This document shows, in pieces, positions 1 through 7,355 of a stretch of DNA of 64,000 bases. The stretch lies in assembly GCF_020215645.1 (NCBI RefSeq), contig NZ_CP084058.1, positions 5,146,001 to 5,210,000 on the forward strand, read 5' to 3'. This stretch comes from Nonomuraea gerenzanensis (GTDB taxonomy: Bacteria; Actinomycetota; Actinomycetes; Streptosporangiales; Streptosporangiaceae). The notes under the pieces are model-generated. The model did not search any database and was not told the DNA's origin. It worked only from the letters and a program-made list of their open reading frames with translations. Within the stretch, counting starts at the first letter, position 1. Each line of letters opens with the position of its first letter. A program made the position numbers and the translations under genes.

Positions 1-158
1 GCCCGCACCTGCTCCCACTTGCGGATCGGCGACCCGCCGTCGCTGTCAGTGTCGCTGCCGGGGTCGTTGTCGGCGTCGAGATGGCCCTCGGACAGCACCT
101 CGTACCAGGGCGCGAACTCGGCTCTGAGCTCGTGGTGAGCTTGGCTCCACTCGTACAT
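1..158 (-). CDS. Acyl-CoA dehydrogenase-like protein, N-terminus only (partial)
   Basis: Only the first 52 codons lie in the window; the gene continues off the left edge. The ATG at 158 opens with MYEWSQAHHELRAEFAPWYE and reaches IRKWEQVR, the start expected of actinobacterial acyl-CoA dehydrogenase-like flavoproteins that act on carrier-bound acids (WSxEQ..LR at the start, then W..(V/I)R). An Asp/Ser/Gly-rich stretch at residues 34-43 is an unusual insertion. It lies just after the ectoine-synthase-like gene on the same strand with a 15-bp gap, so it probably shares an operon with the ACP and EctC homologue and may desaturate an ACP-bound acyl group. The family call is inferred from a short fragment; the FAD-binding part is not visible. 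Confidence 0.5.
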   Translation of the reverse strand, partial: MYEWSQAHHELRAEFAPWYEVLSEGHLDADNDPGSDTDSDGGSPIRKWEQVR

Positions 159-173
159 GCGAGATCAGATCCG

Positions 174-548
174 TCAGTAGCAGGAGAACGCGGCCTCGTC
201 GAGCGCGTGGCGCTCGTCGCCGCGCAGCGCGGGGGAGAAGACGCAGATCAGCCGCAGGTCCTCGCCGGGGGAGGCGATCAGGTGGTGCGGGTCGTTCTGG
301 TCGAGGGCGTACATGGTGCCCGGCTCCAGGACGTGCTGGCGCCCGTCGGAGTCGACCACCGCGCCCGTGCCGCTGATGCAGTAGCAGGCCTCGAGGTGCT
401 TGCGGTACTCCAGGGGGGAGCTGGTGCCGGCCCAGACGGTCGTGTCGGTGAGCGTGTAGCCCATGCCGTCGTCCTCGACCAGGAACCGGTGGCTCAGGCC
501 GTTCCCCCACTCGACCGGCTCCACCTCGGAAAGCTTGCGAATGATCAT
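174..548 (-). CDS. L-ectoine synthase (EctC)-like cupin
   Basis: This 124-aa protein spans the whole length of ectoine synthase. It shows the family's WGNG motif near residue 15, DGMGYTLTDTTV, the central YRxHLEACYCISGTG (EctC has RNHLEACYCIEGxG) and the PGTMYALDQNDPHHL motif with its metal-site histidine region. Known EctC cyclises N-acetyl-diaminobutyrate to a tetrahydropyrimidine. Here the other ect genes are absent: the neighbours are a free-standing ACP (ATGA overlap upstream) and an acyl-CoA dehydrogenase. A role in cyclising a carrier-bound or released amino acid for the natural product is therefore more likely than osmolyte synthesis (inference). The start ATG at 548 overlaps the ACP stop, which fixes the start. 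Confidence 0.85.
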   Translation of the reverse strand: MIIRKLSEVEPVEWGNGLSHRFLVEDDGMGYTLTDTTVWAGTSSPLEYRKHLEACYCISGTGAVVDSDGRQHVLEPGTMYALDQNDPHHLIASPGEDLRLICVFSPALRGDERHALDEAAFSCY

Positions 549-826
549 GAGAGTGTCCGTTCTGCTGGTGCCGGCAGGGCTGACTCGACGAAATCGCGGA
601 TGGCGGCCACGGTCCGGAAGTTCTCCGGGACGATGTCGAGCTCGTCGACGGGGATGCCGAACTGGTCCTTCAGCCAGGAAATGAGCCTCAGCAGATCGAG
701 GCTGTTCACCACCCCGTTGCGGAAAAGGTCGTAATCGACCTCGAGCTCGTCGGCGGGAGTATCAGGCAGATACTCCGTGACCACGAATTCTCTGATCACC
801 TCTGTGATGTCCACGAATCGCAGCAT
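545..826 (-). CDS. Free-standing acyl carrier protein
   Basis: A 93-aa acidic protein with the acyl-carrier fold: helix I at residues 5-18, then the phosphopantetheine site NGVVNSLDLLRLISWL with Ser42 in an NSL rather than the usual DSL context, followed by PVDELDIVPENFRTVAAIRDFVE (helices II-III). The chain can start at ATG 826 or the adjacent GTG 829; ATG is preferred. Its stop overlaps the EctC-like start (ATGA), so the two are translationally coupled. Single ACPs beside a stand-alone AMP-ligase (2540-4012) and an acyl-CoA dehydrogenase usually carry an amino acid or small acid for oxidation, as in pyrrolyl-PCP systems. The loaded acid cannot be told from sequence. Confidence 0.85.
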   Translation of the reverse strand: MLRFVDITEVIREFVVTEYLPDTPADELEVDYDLFRNGVVNSLDLLRLISWLKDQFGIPVDELDIVPENFRTVAAIRDFVESALPAPAERTLS

Positions 827-847
827 CACCTCTGCGCACAGCCGGAC

Positions 848-863
848 GCATCTCTCAGAATGC
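848..863 (-). promoter_or_regulatory. Candidate shared operator, half site (weak)
   Basis: GCATCTCTCAGAATGC matches the cluster-wide 16-mer consensus GCATCTCGTGRCGTGC at 11 of 16 positions, including the invariant GCATCTC and TGC ends. It lies 22 bp upstream of the ACP start, where an operator for the ACP/EctC-like/dehydrogenase operon would sit. On its own the match would be unconvincing; it is listed because of the stronger sites elsewhere in the window. Confidence 0.35.
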
Positions 864-893
864 GCGGTGCCGGACGGTCGCCCGGCACCGCGC
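863..893 (-). terminator. Hairpin after the lipocalin-like gene
   Basis: A perfect 12-bp inverted repeat (gcgcggtgccgg / ccggcaccgcgc) with an 8-nt loop lies 12 bp past the stop of the 905-1318 gene. There is no clear T-run, so it may act as a factor-dependent terminator or RNA-stabilising hairpin between this gene and the ACP operon. Confidence 0.45.
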
Positions 894-904
894 GGGTGAA
901 AAGG

Positions 905-1318
905 TCAGGCACGGACCATGGTCGACTGAAAGCCACCTCCCGGCCATTCCCAGGCTCCGGTGTTGGAGCTGCGGTCCTCGTTGAACGTGCCGACGAAACG
1001 GGCGGGCGAGCCCGGGTCGCCGTACCAGATGGTCAGGGTGTCGCCGGCCACCTCCCAGGTGTACTTGAGGATCTCGTGCGACTGGCCGAACAGGTGCGAC
1101 TTCAGGGTGCCGGTCTCCTGGTCGTAGCCGATGTACTCGACGGACCTGCTCACGCCCAGGTCGACGCGCTGGATCAGGTAGAAGCCGCCGTCGAGCCACT
1201 CGAACGTGACGGTGCCCTCGTCGGTCTGCTTGCCGTCCTCGTCGAAGTTCGTCACCTTCCAGGTGCCGACGAGAACGTCGAGCTGGCGCATCGCGGGATT
1301 CGGGGTTTTGTCGGCCAT
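905..1318 (-). CDS. Small lipocalin-like (DUF1579-type) protein
   Basis: A 137-aa protein without signal peptide or membrane segment. Alternating hydrophobic strands and the pattern LDVLVGTWKV...FEWLDGGFYLIQRVD...EYIGYDQETGTLKSHLF...WYGDPGSPARFVGTF...W.WPGGGFQSTM suggest a small beta-barrel related to DUF1579/lipocalin-like proteins. A clear paralogue, with the same LVGTW, EYIGY and GTL.S motifs, lies at 28371-28847. No enzymatic motif is visible. Such barrels can bind hydrophobic ligands, so transport, protection or a non-redox cyclase role are all possible; none is shown. ATG 1318 follows a GGAGGAGAA ribosome site. Confidence 0.75.
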   Translation of the reverse strand: MADKTPNPAMRQLDVLVGTWKVTNFDEDGKQTDEGTVTFEWLDGGFYLIQRVDLGVSRSVEYIGYDQETGTLKSHLFGQSHEILKYTWEVAGDTLTIWYGDPGSPARFVGTFNEDRSSNTGAWEWPGGGFQSTMVRA

Positions 1319-1556
1319 CGGGTTTTCTCCTCCATTTCACGACCGGGTGTGGCGGGGTCTACGGGCCAGATCGTACACTGCCGCCAGATGGCCGCCAATA
1401 CGTGCGCAATGTCGATCCTGACCATTCTCGGCAAATAAAGTCAAGCGCTCTGTCCGCCGATAAGTGCGCACGTTGGAAGAAGACCGGGTGCGGCCTTCCG
1501 TGTTAATACTCGGAGCAGGAATTCGCCTGGACGGGGAATTCCGGAAGGAGTTGCAT

Positions 1557-2462
1557 ATGAGCCGCCGTGGCTGGGTGCTGTTCGCCCTGATATCTGTCAT
1601 GTGGGGCATTCCCTACCTGCTGATCAAGGTCGCGGTGAGCGAGGTGCCGGTGCCCGTGCTGGTCTTCGCCCGCACCGCCATCGGCGCCGCGCTGCTCCTG
1701 CCCCTGGCGCTGCGCGGCGGGCAGCTCGGCCAGGTCCGCCGGCACTGGCGGCCGGTCGCCGCGTTCGCCTTCCTGGAGATCCTCGCGCCCTGGTGGCTGC
1801 TGTCGGACGCCGAACGGCAGCTGTCCAGCTCCACCGCCGGGCTGCTGATCGCCGCCGCCCCCATCCTCGGCGTGCTGCTGGCCCGCATGACCGGCGGCGA
1901 GGAACGGCTCGGCAGGGCCCGCTGGGCAGGGCTGGCGCTCGGCGTGGTCGGCACCGCCGTGCTCGCCGGGCCGCACCTGGAGGGCGGGGACGCCTGGTCG
2001 ATCACCGAGGTGCTGCTGACCGTGCTCGCCTACGCGCTGGCCCCGCTGATCGCCGACCGCTACCTGCGCGACGTGCCCACCATCCCGCTCACCGCGGCCT
2101 GCCTCGCCTTCGCCGCGCTCGTCTACGCCCCCGCCGCCGCCTGGACCTGGCCGTCCGTCATGCCCAGCGGCGCGGTGCTCGCCGCGCTCCTCGGGCTGGG
2201 GGTGCTCTGCACGGGGCTGGCGTTCGTGGTGTACGTGGAGCTCATCAGGGAGGCCGGGCCGTCGCGCGCCCTGGTGTCGACGTACGTGAACCCGGCCGTG
2301 GCGATCGCCGCCGGGGTGCTCGTCCTCCAGGAGCCGTTGACCGGGCTGATCGCCGTCTCCTTCGTGCTCATCCTGGCCGGATCCGTGCTGGCGACCCGGG
2401 CCGAGGGCGAGCCGCCCTCCTCTGCTGAGCGCCCGGCGGAGCTGGAGGACGTACGGACCTGA
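1557..2462 (+). CDS. EamA/DMT-family transporter
   Basis: A 301-aa integral membrane protein with about ten hydrophobic segments arranged as two EamA repeats. The N-terminal WVLFALISVMWGIPYLLIKVA and the second-half signatures TGLAFVVYVELIREAGPSRA and YVNPAVAIAAGVLVLQEPL are typical of drug/metabolite exporters (RhaT/YdcZ type). The start at ATG 1557 is chosen for its ggaaggag site 5 bp upstream rather than an in-frame start at 1464. It is transcribed away from the lipocalin-like gene and towards the AMP-ligase. It probably exports a small metabolite or pathway product. The substrate is unknown. Confidence 0.9.
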   Translation: MSRRGWVLFALISVMWGIPYLLIKVAVSEVPVPVLVFARTAIGAALLLPLALRGGQLGQVRRHWRPVAAFAFLEILAPWWLLSDAERQLSSSTAGLLIAAAPILGVLLARMTGGEERLGRARWAGLALGVVGTAVLAGPHLEGGDAWSITEVLLTVLAYALAPLIADRYLRDVPTIPLTAACLAFAALVYAPAAAWTWPSVMPSGAVLAALLGLGVLCTGLAFVVYVELIREAGPSRALVSTYVNPAVAIAAGVLVLQEPLTGLIAVSFVLILAGSVLATRAEGEPPSSAERPAELEDVRT

Positions 2463-2539
2463 CGGCAGGAAGCTGCCGATCACCGGCACGTAGCTGACGC
2501 CGATCCGCCTGGTTCCCGGGCCGTTCGTCGCCGAAGCTC

Positions 2540-4012
2540 ATGGTCATGACAACCTCTGAACCGCTGCACGGTTTCCTCGCCAGGACCGCCTCCGACCCCG
2601 CCGCGCCCGCGCTGCGGACCCGTACAGGGACGGTCAGCTACGGTGAGCTGGCCGCACTCGCCGGGCACGCCCAGGCGGAGCTGACCACCCTGCCGCCCGG
2701 CCCGGTCGCGGTGCTCGCCAAGAAGTCGCCGGAGGCGATCGCACTCGTGCTCGGCTGCCTCGCGGCGGGGCGGCCGGTGCTGCTGCCACCGATCGACCTG
2801 GGCCCGGTCGCGCTGCGCGAGCTGTGCGAGCGGGCCGGCTGCGCGCAGGTGCTCGCCACCGACGCCGAGCAGGCCGGGGAGCACCCCGACCTGGTCACCA
2901 GGATCATCACCAGGGGTGAGACAGGCGGCCCGCCGTTGCCGCAGCCCGCGCCCGTCACCGACGCCCACACCGCCTTCATCCTGACCACCTCCGGCTCCAC
3001 CGGAACCCCGAAGCTGGTCCCGCTCTCCACCGGCGCGGTCACCCGCTTCACCGGCTGGGCGGGCGACGCCTTCGGTCTGGGCCCCGGCGAGGTGGTGCTC
3101 AACTACGCGCCGCTCAACTTCGACCTGTGCCTGCTCGACATCTGGGCCACGCTGCGGCACGGCGGCTGCGTCGCCCTGGTGGACCCCGCGGTGGCCGCCA
3201 ACCCGCGGCACGTCGGCGACTTCTTCGCCGACTCGCGGGTGACCGTCGTCCAGGGCGTGCCCATGCTGTACCAGCTCCTCGCGGAGGGCGCCTTCCCCGG
3301 CGTGCGGCACGTCATCGTGACCGGCGACCACGCGCCCGCGTCCGTACGGGCGACGCTGCCGCGGCGCTTCCCGAACGCCCGCTTCCACAACGTTTACGGC
3401 TGCACCGAGACCAACGACAGCTTCTGGTACGAGTTCGACGCCGCCGAGGCCGCCGCCCCCGGCCCGCTGCCGATCGGCGAGCCGCTGCCCGGCGTCGTCG
3501 CCGTGTTCGAGCCGGACCGCTCCGCCGACCCGCAGCGCGCCGGTGCCGTCGAGCTCCTGGTCCGCACGCCGTTCCAGACCAGCGGCTACCTGACGCGCGA
3601 CCCGGGCACGCCGTCCGGCCGGTTCGTCACCGGCGCCGACGGGCACAGCTACTTCCGCACCGGCGACCTGGTCCGCCGCGACCCCGACGGGCGGCTGTTC
3701 CTGGTCGGCAGGGACGACTTCCAGCTCAAGGTGCGCGGCGTCCGGGTCAATCCCGAGCAGATCGAGCGGGTCCTGCTGGAGCACGACGACGTCGTCGAGG
3801 CCGTCGTCGTACCGGCCGGTGACGGCGCCGAGCTGCGGCTGACCGCCTTCGTCCGCGGGGCGCGCCCGAGCGGCCTGTCGGGGCTGCGCCTGCGCGCGCA
3901 CTGCGCGACCCGGCTGCCGCGAGCGGCCATCCCGTCCGCCATCCGGCTGGTCGAGCACCCGTTCCCGCGCACGTCCACCGGCAAGGTGGACCGCAAGCGC
4001 ATCGCCGCCTGA
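2540..4012 (+). CDS. Stand-alone AMP-forming acyl/aminoacyl ligase
   Basis: A 490-aa ANL-family adenylating enzyme without a fused carrier. The P-loop LTTSGSTGTPK lies near residues 147-157, the aromatic/Asp motif LNFDLCLLDIW has Asp195, YGCTET is near 285, YFRTGDL near 373 and the C-terminal FPRTSTGKVDRK near 480. Asp195 sits where alpha-amino-acid-activating domains keep an Asp that contacts the amine, so an amino acid substrate is plausible. The likely partner is the free ACP at 545-826. Two in-frame ATGs (2540, 2546) are possible starts. This enzyme plus the ACP, acyl-CoA dehydrogenase and EctC-like cyclase could form one precursor pathway (inference). Confidence 0.88.
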   Translation: MVMTTSEPLHGFLARTASDPAAPALRTRTGTVSYGELAALAGHAQAELTTLPPGPVAVLAKKSPEAIALVLGCLAAGRPVLLPPIDLGPVALRELCERAGCAQVLATDAEQAGEHPDLVTRIITRGETGGPPLPQPAPVTDAHTAFILTTSGSTGTPKLVPLSTGAVTRFTGWAGDAFGLGPGEVVLNYAPLNFDLCLLDIWATLRHGGCVALVDPAVAANPRHVGDFFADSRVTVVQGVPMLYQLLAEGAFPGVRHVIVTGDHAPASVRATLPRRFPNARFHNVYGCTETNDSFWYEFDAAEAAAPGPLPIGEPLPGVVAVFEPDRSADPQRAGAVELLVRTPFQTSGYLTRDPGTPSGRFVTGADGHSYFRTGDLVRRDPDGRLFLVGRDDFQLKVRGVRVNPEQIERVLLEHDDVVEAVVVPAGDGAELRLTAFVRGARPSGLSGLRLRAHCATRLPRAAIPSAIRLVEHPFPRTSTGKVDRKRIAA

Positions 4013-4015
4013 CCG

Positions 4016-4046
4016 GGCGCCGCGATCTCCGCGGCGCCGCCCCTTT
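4016..4046 (+). terminator. Weak intrinsic terminator
   Basis: A 9-bp inverted repeat (ggcgccgcg / cgcggcgcc) with a 5-nt loop is followed by gccccttttc, directly after the AMP-ligase stop. The antiporter gene starts only 25 bp later, so read-through or partial termination is likely. Confidence 0.5.
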
Positions 4047-4070
4047 TCGATGTTCTGCTGAGGAGAAGAC

Positions 4071-5384
4071 ATGGCCCCCGTCGCGCCCATCGGTGCACAC
4101 CAGTTGATGATCTTTCTGCTCCAGGTCGGCTCGTTGCTGCTCCTGGCGCTCGCCCTGGGGTCGCTGGCGACCCGGTTACGGCTGCCTTCCGTGGTCGGCG
4201 AGCTGCTCGCCGGCGTCCTGGTGGGGCCGTCGTTGCTGGCCCATCTCGCGCCGGACGTCCAGCAGTGGCTGTTCCCCGCGCAGGCCGGCCAGTTCCACCT
4301 GCTCGACGCGGTCGGGCAGCTCGGCGTGATCCTGCTGGTCGGGCTGACGGGCATGCACCTGGACATGGGGCTGGTCCGCAGGCGCGCGGCGACGGCGGCG
4401 GGAGTGAGCGTGGGCGGGCTGGTGGTGCCGCTGGGGCTCGGCGTCGCGGCGGGCTTCCTCATCCCCGGCTCGCTGATCCCGGACGGCGCCGACGGCACGG
4501 TATTCGCGCTGTTCCTGGGGGTCGCCATGTGCGTCAGCGCCATCCCCGTGCTGGCCAAGACGCTGATGGACATGAAGCTCATCCACCGCAACGTCGGCCA
4601 GCTCTCGCTCACCGCCGGGATGATCGACGACGCCTTCGGCTGGTTCATGCTGTCGATCGTCAGCGCCATGGCCGTGCACGCGGCCTCGGCGGGGACCGTG
4701 CTGACGTCCCTGGCCTGCCTCGCCGCGATCGTCGTGTTCGCCCTCACCGTCGGCAGGCCGCTGGTGCGCGGCTCGCTCCGGCTGGCCGCCAGGTCGGAGG
4801 GGGCCGGCGCCACGGTGGCCACCACGGTCGTGCTCATCGTGCTGGCCGGCGCCGCGACCCACGCGCTGGGGCTGGAGGCGGTCTTCGGCGCGTTCGTCAT
4901 GGGCATCCTCATCGGCAGCGCCGGCAAGGTGGACCCCGCGCGGCTGGCGCCGCTGCGCACCGTGGTGCTGGGCGCGCTCGCCCCCGTCTTCTTCGCCACC
5001 GCCGGCCTGCGCATGGACCTCACCGCGCTGACCGAGCCGCCCGTGCTGCTGGCCGGGCTCGCGGTCCTGGCCGTCGCCGTCGTGGGCAAGTTCCTCGGCG
5101 TGTACGCGGGCGCCAAGCTCAGCAGGCTCAACCGGTGGGAGGCGCTCGCGCTGGGCGCCGGGCTCAACGCGCGCGGTGTCATCGAGGTTGTGGTGGCCAT
5201 GGTGGGCCTGCGGCTGGGCATCCTGAGCGTCGAGGTCTACACCATGATCATCCTGGTGGCCGTGGTCACCTCGGTCATGGCGCCGCCCATCCTGCGGCTG
5301 GCCATGGCCCGGGTGGAGCGGACCGCCGACGAGGAGCTGCGGGAGACGGCGCACCGGGCGTGGGACAAGCAGCCGTCCGCATGA
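4071..5384 (+). CDS. Cation/proton antiporter (CPA2, Kef/NapA type)
   Basis: A 437-aa membrane protein with about twelve to thirteen hydrophobic segments. N-terminal LRLPSVVGELLAGVLVGPS is the classic Na+/H+ exchanger opening (L..P.V.G.L..G...GP). LTAGMIDDAFGWFML carries the paired Asp-Asp of the ion site in this family, and LNARGVIEVVVAMVGL matches the conserved N.RG..E motif. The C-terminus is short and lacks a TrkA-N domain. ATG 4071 is preceded by gaggag. Antiporters of this type recur in natural-product clusters, where they serve export or pH/cation homeostasis; a specific role here is not visible. Confidence 0.9.
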   Translation: MAPVAPIGAHQLMIFLLQVGSLLLLALALGSLATRLRLPSVVGELLAGVLVGPSLLAHLAPDVQQWLFPAQAGQFHLLDAVGQLGVILLVGLTGMHLDMGLVRRRAATAAGVSVGGLVVPLGLGVAAGFLIPGSLIPDGADGTVFALFLGVAMCVSAIPVLAKTLMDMKLIHRNVGQLSLTAGMIDDAFGWFMLSIVSAMAVHAASAGTVLTSLACLAAIVVFALTVGRPLVRGSLRLAARSEGAGATVATTVVLIVLAGAATHALGLEAVFGAFVMGILIGSAGKVDPARLAPLRTVVLGALAPVFFATAGLRMDLTALTEPPVLLAGLAVLAVAVVGKFLGVYAGAKLSRLNRWEALALGAGLNARGVIEVVVAMVGLRLGILSVEVYTMIILVAVVTSVMAPPILRLAMARVERTADEELRETAHRAWDKQPSA

Positions 5385-5535
5385 CGGTGCAGACGGGTCG
5401 CCGGCGCGGGCCGGGACCGGCTCACGTCCCGGCGACGAGACCGGCACCGGCAGCGTGGCGGCACCCGCGGGCGGGTCGAAGCTCTTCCCGGCCAGGACGT
5501 ACCGCCGTGGCATGAACGTCGCACGGCCGCCGCCG
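5385..5535. other. Intergenic stretch, no gene seen
   Basis: No convincing reading frame with a ribosome site. Together with 5737-5847 it flanks the relic at 5536-5736. The frames open here are Arg/Pro/Ala-rich and typical of non-coding GC-rich DNA. Confidence 0.6.
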
Positions 5536-5736
5536 TCACGCGGTGGCCGTCGTCGAGCTCCTGCCAGACGCCGCCGTGCTCCGCCGCAGCTCACCGCTCG
5601 GCGTGCTGGCGCCCGGCGCTGACCTACGCGGCTCCCGTAAGTCGTGCGCGAACCGCTGCACGGGGCCGGCCGCCGGGTCCAGCGGCCCTTCCTCCTGCCC
5701 ATCAGGCGTCCCCTCTGCGCGGCACGATGTTGCCAT
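5536..5736 (-). pseudogene. Relic of an XRE/WD40-type regulator N-terminus
   Basis: The reading frame from ATG 5736 contains GPLDPAAGPVQRFAHDLRE, which closely resembles the conserved opening of large actinobacterial proteins with an N-terminal helix-turn-helix followed by NTPase/WD40 parts. The expected MGR-type start is in another frame, and after 'LRE' the similarity stops and the frame ends within 35 codons. I read it as a decayed fragment left beside the cluster. The resemblance is from memory of the family's N-terminal pattern and covers only about 20 residues. Confidence 0.35.
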
Positions 5737-5847
5737 GCACGGGACGTCGGGCCCGCGCCCGTGATCGGTGCCCGGTTCATCCGCCACGCGAATGCGCACA
5801 GCAATTCACCGCCCCGCGAAAATCGCACGCCCCCGGCACAAAAACGA

Positions 5848-5876
5848 AGACCCCCGCGGCGCCCGCGGGGGTCTTT
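5848..5876. terminator. Strong bidirectional intrinsic terminator
   Basis: A perfect stem (agacccccgcgg / ccgcgggggtct) with a 3-nt loop, flanked by A-rich sequence on the left and TTTTT on the right. It can stop transcription from both directions and lies after the stop of the NTWP-repeat gene on the minus strand. Confidence 0.85.
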
Positions 5877-5944
5877 TTCGTGGTGTTCGTTTTATGTCGC
5901 TCCTTTCAGCTCAATGCCCGGCACAATTTCCCACATTCTCCTTC

Positions 5945-6250
5945 CTAGGCGGACGGCCAGGTGTTGGGGTCGGGGGCGGCGACCGGCACCGGCCAGGTGT
6001 TCGGGTCGGGGACGGCGACCGGAGCGGGCCACGTGTTCGCGGCCACCACGCGCGGCCAGGTGTTGGGGTCAGGGGCGGTGGCGGGGACCGGCCAGGTGTT
6101 GGGGTCGGCCAGCACCGCGTCGGCACCGCGGTCCGCGACCAGGTCCAGCGCGCCGGCGCCCAGTCCGAAAGCCGAACCGAAAGTGGCGACCGCAGCCGCG
6201 ATCTTGACAATCTTGCCGGAAATCCGCGGGGTAAGAATGGCGTTCGTCAT
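5945..6250 (-). CDS. Small exported-type protein with five NTWP repeats
   Basis: A 101-aa protein of unknown function. Residues 1-40 have a basic start (RISGKIVK) and a hydrophobic Ala/Gly/Leu-rich stretch that resembles a weak signal or anchor segment. Residues 49-101 consist of tandem units of the form DPNTWPxPxxAP. NTWP begins at residues 51, 63, 72, 84 and 96: a 12-residue period with one 9-residue unit. ATG 6250 has an AGAGG site. A second small protein with Trp-containing repeats lies at 46917-47123. No modifying enzyme is adjacent. It could be a cell-surface, ligand-binding or precursor peptide; I do not recognise the family. Confidence 0.7.
   Translation of the reverse strand: MTNAILTPRISGKIVKIAAAVATFGSAFGLGAGALDLVADRGADAVLADPNTWPVPATAPDPNTWPRVVAANTWPAPVAVPDPNTWPVPVAAPDPNTWPSA
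5955..6106. repeat. Imperfect 36-bp tandem repeat
   Basis: Four to five copies of a 36-bp unit containing ggccaggtgttggggtcggg encode the NTWP repeats. One unit is 27 bp, so the length changes stay in frame, which argues for selection on the peptide. Confidence 0.8.
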
Positions 6251-6474
6251 TTCACTGCCTCTTTCTCAAGTCTGGGTTTTTCTGGGCCGTTCTCGCTTGC
6301 ACTTCCAACTTTGCGATCCCGGCGCCCGGCAAACCAGATGAAACGGAGTCAGCAAGCTGCAGGCGCGTTGCACCTTCCTGCCACGCGCGGCCATGGAGGG
6401 GCGCGGCGGCCGGCCCGACAGTGAGAAGGCAGGCATTGACGTGACCTGACCGCAGATGCTGAATGGAGAGCGCC

Positions 6475-7245
6475 ATGAAGACACAGATCGTCCTCGTGCC
6501 CGGTCCGTGGATGGGCGCCTGGTGCTGGGAGACGGTGCTGCAGCGCCTGCGTGGTCACGGCCACGACGCGCTCGCCGTCACGCTGCCCGGGCTCGCCAGC
6601 GCCAGGGAGGACGTGTCCCACATCGGGCTGGAGACCCACGTGGAGGCGGTCATGGCGGTCCTGGAGGAGCGGGACCTGCGCGACGTGGTGCTGGCCGGGC
6701 ACAGTTACTCGGGGCTCGTGGTCGGCCAGGTCGCCGACCGGATGCCGGACCGGGTGGCGCACACGGTGTTCATCGAGGGGTTCCTGCCGCATGACGGCAA
6801 GTCGATGTTGCACGCCTTTCCCGAGCGGTTGCGCAGGAGCGAGTTGCGGCAGATCGACGACAACGGGGGCCGCTGGCCGGCGCCCGACGCCGGTGCGGTG
6901 GGCGACGGGCAGGGGCTGAGCGCGCGGCAGGCGCATGCGCTGGCCCGGCGTTTCGTGGGCCACCCCGGGCGGACCGTGGCCGACCCCGTGAAGCTGAACC
7001 GGCCGCTGGCCGAGCAGCGGGCCACGTACGTCATCTGCTCCCTGGAGCACGTGAACGGCCAGATCGCCCCCGATGTGACGGCCATGCGCGCGGCGCCCGG
7101 GTGGGACTTCGAGACCCTGCACACCGGGCACTGGCCGATGATCTCCACGCCCGGACCGCTCGCCGCCCTGCTGGCCAGGATCGCCGACGGCGCCGCCGTG
7201 CCCGAGACGGCGGGGGAGCGGGGGCGTACGCGTGAGGGGGCCTGA
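6475..7245 (+). CDS. Alpha/beta-hydrolase (esterase type)
   Basis: A 256-aa alpha/beta-hydrolase. The N-terminal LVPGPWMGAWCWE matches the oxyanion-hole region of the plant-esterase/EstC-like branch (HG.W.GAW.W). The nucleophile elbow is GHSYSG (Ser near residue 81), and the C-terminal TGHWPM supplies the catalytic His. ATG 6475 has GGAG 6 bp upstream. It probably cleaves or makes an ester or amide in the pathway. N-formylkynurenine hydrolysis is conceivable, since tryptophan dioxygenase and kynureninase are in the cluster but no kynurenine formamidase is seen; that is speculation. The C-terminus (AVPETAGERGRTREGA) is polar and may be unstructured. Confidence 0.85.
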   Translation: MKTQIVLVPGPWMGAWCWETVLQRLRGHGHDALAVTLPGLASAREDVSHIGLETHVEAVMAVLEERDLRDVVLAGHSYSGLVVGQVADRMPDRVAHTVFIEGFLPHDGKSMLHAFPERLRRSELRQIDDNGGRWPAPDAGAVGDGQGLSARQAHALARRFVGHPGRTVADPVKLNRPLAEQRATYVICSLEHVNGQIAPDVTAMRAAPGWDFETLHTGHWPMISTPGPLAALLARIADGAAVPETAGERGRTREGA

Positions 7246-7257
7246 GCGCCGGGTGGG

Positions 7258-7315
7258 GGCGCTCGCGGGAGGGCGCCCGGGCGAGCGGTGGCGCTCGCGG
7301 GAGGGCGCACGGGCG
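7258..7315. repeat. Two 26-bp direct repeats before the thioesterase gene
   Basis: ggcgctcgcgggagggcgc followed by (c/a)cgggcg occurs at 7258-7283 and 7290-7315 with one mismatch and a 32-bp period. It lies in the 110-bp gap between the hydrolase and thioesterase genes. It may be a recent duplication or a regulatory element. Confidence 0.6.
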
Positions 7316-7322
7316 GAGATGC
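7307..7322 (-). promoter_or_regulatory. Candidate shared operator, half site
   Basis: Read on the minus strand, GCATCTCCGCCCGTGC matches the site at 12150-12165 (GCATCTCCTGACGTGC) at 13 of 16 positions. It is 33 bp upstream of the thioesterase start. It partly overlaps the second direct repeat. Confidence 0.4.
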
Positions 7323-7355
7323 GTGCGCGGCCCGGCAGCCGCACACTGACCGCTC

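Noticed and set aside
174..548. An osmoprotective ectoine operon
   Set aside because: ectA, ectB and ectD are absent and the gene is coupled to an ACP.
1376..1412. Another copy of the shared operator before the EamA gene
   Set aside because: Only partial matches (CCATCTGGCGGCAGTG on the minus strand and CAATACGTGCG nearby); too weak to annotate as a feature.
2480..5221. A 913-codon open frame on the minus strand
   Set aside because: It is opposite the AMP-ligase and antiporter genes, rich in Arg/Pro/Ser/Ala, and has no domain pattern; a GC-rich mirror frame.
5768..6424. A plus-strand frame of 218 codons opposite the NTWP-repeat gene
   Set aside because: The minus-strand frame has a start with ribosome site, a hydrophobic N-terminus and in-frame repeats; the plus frame crosses the terminator and lacks these.
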